Positions 61,590 to 64,000 of a stretch of DNA of 64,000 nucleotides are shown here, piece after piece (position 1 is the first letter of the stretch; each line of letters opens with the position of its first letter). The stretch is from Pseudomonas putida S13.1.2 (lineage in GTDB: Bacteria > Pseudomonadota > Gammaproteobacteria > Pseudomonadales > Pseudomonadaceae). The position numbers and the translations under genes were made by a program. The DNA is taken from the NCBI RefSeq assembly GCF_000498395.2, contig NZ_CP010979.1, positions 1,054,001-1,118,000 on the forward strand, in the 5' to 3' direction. The notes under the pieces are model-generated. The model was not told the origin of the DNA, made no database searches, and worked only from the letters and a program-made list of their open reading frames with translations.

Positions 61590-62525
61590 ATGACCGTGAA
61601 AATTTCCCACACTGCCGACATTCAAGCCTTCTTCAACAAAGTGGCTGGCCTGGACCACGCCGAAGGCAACCCGCGCTTCAAGCAGATCATCCTGCGTGTG
61701 CTGCAGGACACCGCGCGCCTGGTCGAAGACCTGGAAATCACCGAAGACGAGTTCTGGCACGCCATTGATTATCTCAACCGCCTGGGTGGCCGTAACGAAG
61801 CTGGCCTGCTGGCCGCAGGCCTGGGCATCGAGCACTTCCTCGACCTGCTGCAGGACGCCAAGGATGCCGAGGCCGGCCTGAGCGGCGGCACCCCGCGGAC
61901 CATCGAAGGCCCGCTGTATGTCGCCGGCGCGCCGGTGGCACAAGGCGAAGCGCGCATGGACGACGGTACCGACCCCGGCGTGGTGATGTTCCTGCAGGGG
62001 CAGGTGTTCGATGCCGACGGCAAGCCGCTGGCCGGCGCCACCGTCGACCTCTGGCACGCCAACACCCAAGGTACCTATTCGTACTTCGACTCGACCCAGT
62101 CTGAGTACAACCTGCGCCGCCGCATCATTACCGATGCCGAGGGCCGCTACCGTGCGCGCTCCATCGTGCCATCGGGGTATGGTTGCGACCCGCAGGGCCC
62201 GACCCAGGAGTGCCTGGACCTGCTCGGCCGTCATGGTCAGCGACCGGCGCACGTGCACTTCTTCATCTCGGCACCCGGGCACCGGCACCTGACCACGCAG
62301 ATCAACTTCGAGGGTGACAAGTACCTGTGGGACGACTTTGCCTACGCCACCCGTGACGGGCTGATCGGCGAGTTGCGCTTTATCGAGGATGCTGCTGCGG
62401 CGCGTGACCGCGGCGTGCAAGGCGAGCGTTTTGCCGAACTGGCGTTCGACTTCCACCTGCAGGGGGCCACGGCGGTGGAGGCCGAGGCCCGCAGCCACCG
62501 GCCGCGTGCGTTGCAGGAAGGATAA
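61590..62525 (+). CDS. catA: Catechol 1,2-dioxygenase CatA
   Basis: 311 residues, the length of the P. putida enzyme. The N-terminal helical linker domain (about 1-100) mediates dimerisation; the catalytic domain has the non-haem ferric iron ligands in GTYSYFD (Tyr), PSGYG (Tyr197) and RPAHVHFF (His221, His223). It performs intradiol cleavage of catechol to cis,cis-muconate. It is last in catBCA, 43 bases after catC. Confidence 0.97.
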   Translation: MTVKISHTADIQAFFNKVAGLDHAEGNPRFKQIILRVLQDTARLVEDLEITEDEFWHAIDYLNRLGGRNEAGLLAAGLGIEHFLDLLQDAKDAEAGLSGGTPRTIEGPLYVAGAPVAQGEARMDDGTDPGVVMFLQGQVFDADGKPLAGATVDLWHANTQGTYSYFDSTQSEYNLRRRIITDAEGRYRARSIVPSGYGCDPQGPTQECLDLLGRHGQRPAHVHFFISAPGHRHLTTQINFEGDKYLWDDFAYATRDGLIGELRFIEDAAAARDRGVQGERFAELAFDFHLQGATAVEAEARSHRPRALQEG

Positions 62526-62545
62526 CGACCGATTGGCGTAGCCCT

Positions 62546-62662
62546 TGTAGGAGCGGCCTTGTGTCGCGATAGGGCTGCGTAGCAGCCCCGGCAATTACAG
62601 CGGTGACGCCGAAAATCGGGGGCCGCTGTGCGGCCCTATCGCGACACAAGGCCGCTCCTACA
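62546..62662. repeat. Inverted REP pair after catA
   Basis: TGTAGGAGCGGCCTTGTGTC at 62546 and its complement ending at 62662 enclose GGGCTGCGTAGCAGCCC and GGGGGCCGCTGTGCGGCCC hairpins. Confidence 0.9.
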
Positions 62663-62677
62663 GGAACCTTCATTTTT

Positions 62678-62716
62678 GCCTGGGCCTTTCCGTGCGGGGA
62701 GGGCCTGGGCTTTTTG
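62678..62716 (+). terminator. Rho-independent terminator-like hairpin
   Basis: GCCTGGGCCTTTCC and GGGGAGGGCCTGGGC can pair imperfectly with some G-U pairs, and the right arm is followed by TTTTT. It follows the catBCA operon and its REP pair. Confidence 0.6.
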
Positions 62717-62764
62717 CTGTTGGGCCCGGTGATCTAGAATCGACCTTTTGCCCGAGCCCCGCCC

Positions 62765-63259
62765 ATGCTGCCCATCGCGCTGCTGCCAACCACCGCTGAC
62801 CAGGTTCCGCTGATCCGCAACCTCTACCAGTTCTATTCCTACGAGTCCTCCGACTGGGAGCAGGAAGACGTCGAAGTGGACGGCCGCTTCTACATCCACG
62901 ACGAGCACCTGCAACGCTACTGGCAGGACGACGGCTGGGGCGCTTACCTGGTGCTGGCGGACGGCTTCATCGCCGGTTTCGTCCTGGTGGAACGCAGCGA
63001 ACTGCCGGGCATCGACGCGCTTGAGCTGGCTGACCTGTTCATCCTGAAAAAGTACCGCCGCCAGGGCATCGGCCAGGCGGTGGCGTTGCAGCTGCTGGGC
63101 GGCGAGGGTGACTGGTTGCTGCGGTGCTACGCACAAGACGCACCGGCCGTGGCGTTCTGCAAGGCTGTGCTGGCGAACCTGTCGCGCCCGGCGCAGGCCA
63201 TTACCCTGACGGATGAGCCGGACCTGCTCAGTTTTCTGGTGAGCGGCGCCCGCCATTGA
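62765..63259 (+). CDS. GNAT family N-acetyltransferase
   Basis: 164 residues. The acetyl-CoA pyrophosphate loop is KYRRQGIGQAVALQLL, preceded by the strand ELADLFILKK; the C-terminal strand ALAVAFCKAVL-like region (PAVAFCKAVLANL) is typical. No strong ribosome site is seen and no substrate can be assigned. It stands alone between the cat operon terminator and a PAS gene, so it is probably monocistronic. Confidence 0.85.
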   Translation: MLPIALLPTTADQVPLIRNLYQFYSYESSDWEQEDVEVDGRFYIHDEHLQRYWQDDGWGAYLVLADGFIAGFVLVERSELPGIDALELADLFILKKYRRQGIGQAVALQLLGGEGDWLLRCYAQDAPAVAFCKAVLANLSRPAQAITLTDEPDLLSFLVSGARH

Positions 63260-63304
63260 GGGTTTGCCAGCTTTCGTTTCGTCCTTGAAGAGGGATAGCG
63301 GCAT

Positions 63305-63326
63305 TTTTGTGAGCTACTTCACAAAA
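63305..63326. promoter_or_regulatory. 8-bp inverted repeat upstream of the PAS gene
   Basis: TTTTGTGA-GCTACT-TCACAAAA is a perfect dyad about 100 bases upstream of the PAS gene start and 45 after the acetyltransferase stop. It could be an operator or a weak terminator. Confidence 0.4.
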
Positions 63327-63423
63327 TCGTCATGAGCGGCATAATGCCATCAATGCTTTCCAGCACCCGGCCATCGCTTGCCGGGGTCCCTTTTCATGCC
63401 CTTCGAAGGTTCAGGTAAAGTTC

Positions 63424-64000
63424 ATGTCGCTAGTCGCAAGCCCCGACATCATGTACCGGCTGTTGATTCAGAGTGTGGTGGACTATGCCATCTACATGCT
63501 CACCCCCGAAGGTGTCGTCGCCAACTGGAACCCCGGCGCCCAGCGTGCCAAGGGGTACCACGCCGAGGAAATCGTCGGTCAGCATTACTCGCTGTTCTAC
63601 ACCGATGCCGAGCGCGCCGCCGGGCTGCCCGCGCATAACCTGGAGCAGGCGCGCAGCACCGGGCGCTTTGAAGAGGTCGGTTCGCGCCTGCGCAAGGACG
63701 GCTCGGCCTTCCACGCCCATGTAGTAATCGATGCGGTGTACGACGATGCCGGGCAGCTGGTGGGTTTTGCCAAGGTTACCCGCGACATTTCCGAACGCCG
63801 CCGCCAGGAGGTGGAGCTGCTGCAGGCCAAGGAACTGGCCGAGCAGTACAGCCAGGAAATGGCCAAGCTGTCGCAGTTCCTGGATTCGGTAATTGCCAAT
63901 ATCCCCGCCAGCGTCATCGTCCAGGACCTCGAAAGCCAGCGCATCCTGTTGGCCAACCAGCAGGCGGAGCGCCTGTTCGGCGGCCCAGAACGCAGCATGA
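63424..64000 (+). CDS. PAS-domain sensor protein, C-terminus beyond the window
   Basis: 192 codons are visible, open at the right edge. The first PAS domain (LLIQSVVDYAIYMLTPEGVV, then WNPGAQRAKGYHAEEIVGQH, closing GFAKVTRDISERR) is followed by a helical linker and the start of a second PAS domain (LDSVIANIPASVIVQDLESQ). There is no signal peptide or membrane segment so far, so it is likely cytoplasmic. The output module (histidine kinase or GGDEF/EAL) is not visible. ATG at 63424. Confidence 0.85.
   Translation, partial: MSLVASPDIMYRLLIQSVVDYAIYMLTPEGVVANWNPGAQRAKGYHAEEIVGQHYSLFYTDAERAAGLPAHNLEQARSTGRFEEVGSRLRKDGSAFHAHVVIDAVYDDAGQLVGFAKVTRDISERRRQEVELLQAKELAEQYSQEMAKLSQFLDSVIANIPASVIVQDLESQRILLANQQAERLFGGPERSM

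Noticed and set aside
1..64000. tRNA, rRNA, prophage or riboswitch elements
   Set aside because: None could be recognised by eye in the intergenic stretches; those over 300 bases are accounted for by promoters, REPs or the tandem array.

Overview
The window is GC-rich (roughly 60 percent or more), densely coded DNA with the codon use, REP-type palindromes and gene content of a fluorescent pseudomonad of the Pseudomonas putida group. Pointers are the catR/catBCA locus, vanAB with a FCD-type VanR, an OprD-family porin, a secreted broad-specificity amino acid racemase with Lys75, an AruH/AruI pair and many repeats of the form GTGGGAGCGGGC...GCCCGCGAA. From memory, the order mrdA - aromatic transporter - porin - vanR - vanB - vanA and the racemase/aru/acyl-CoA block resemble P. 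putida KT2440; no search was possible. No rRNA, tRNA, prophage or CRISPR was seen.

Layout. 1-8.7 kb: poorly characterised catabolic genes (two DAO-type flavoenzymes, a D-2-hydroxyacid dehydrogenase, a ProC-like reductase, cupin, MFS carrier, GST) around an AraC regulator with a DJ-1/amidotransferase-like domain. 8.9-11.8 kb: sulfur-scavenging genes msuE-sfnB-sfnR. 12.1-14.0 kb: a PBP2 gene outside the usual rodA neighbourhood. 14.2-21.1 kb: vanillate locus (AAHS carrier with an upstream small ORF, porin, vanR, vanB, vanA) with four GGATCC-centred operator-like palindromes, and a four-copy 165-bp tandem repeat. 21.2-25.3 kb: ABC ATPase / FtsX-like permease / CrtC-AttH-like lipoprotein. 25.4-26.6 kb: an apparently intact IS3-family element inserted in a REP, with a CCT target duplication. 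26.75-28.2 kb: crotonase and divergent TetR.

28.3-48.0 kb is a large amino-acid/polyamine region. It holds a response regulator - periplasmic binding protein - hybrid kinase operon, an APC permease preceded by a short overlapping ORF, and then crotonase, acyl-CoA dehydrogenase, ADP-forming CoA ligase, 2-ketoarginine decarboxylase (AruI), periplasmic racemase, arginine:pyruvate transaminase (AruH), aldehyde dehydrogenase, flavodoxin-like quinone reductase, a PotF-like binding protein, a SpuC-like transaminase and a LuxR regulator. Together they suggest degradation of L/D-arginine (or lysine) and polyamines, possibly through CoA thioesters.

48.2-55.7 kb is a carnitine locus with the same order as E. 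coli yeaTUVWX (dmlR, dmlA, BCCT carrier, cntA, cntB) plus an extra XRE-PAS regulator; repeated GTTAAC-containing operators precede both the carrier and cntA. 55.8-58.9 kb: Lrp regulator, acetylpolyamine amidohydrolase and amino acid permease. 59.1-62.5 kb: catR/catBCA for catechol ortho-cleavage. The window closes with a GNAT acetyltransferase and the start of a PAS sensor gene cut by the window edge. Several catabolic and transport genes carry AAnAAnAA motifs at their ribosome binding sites, as expected for Hfq/Crc catabolite repression.
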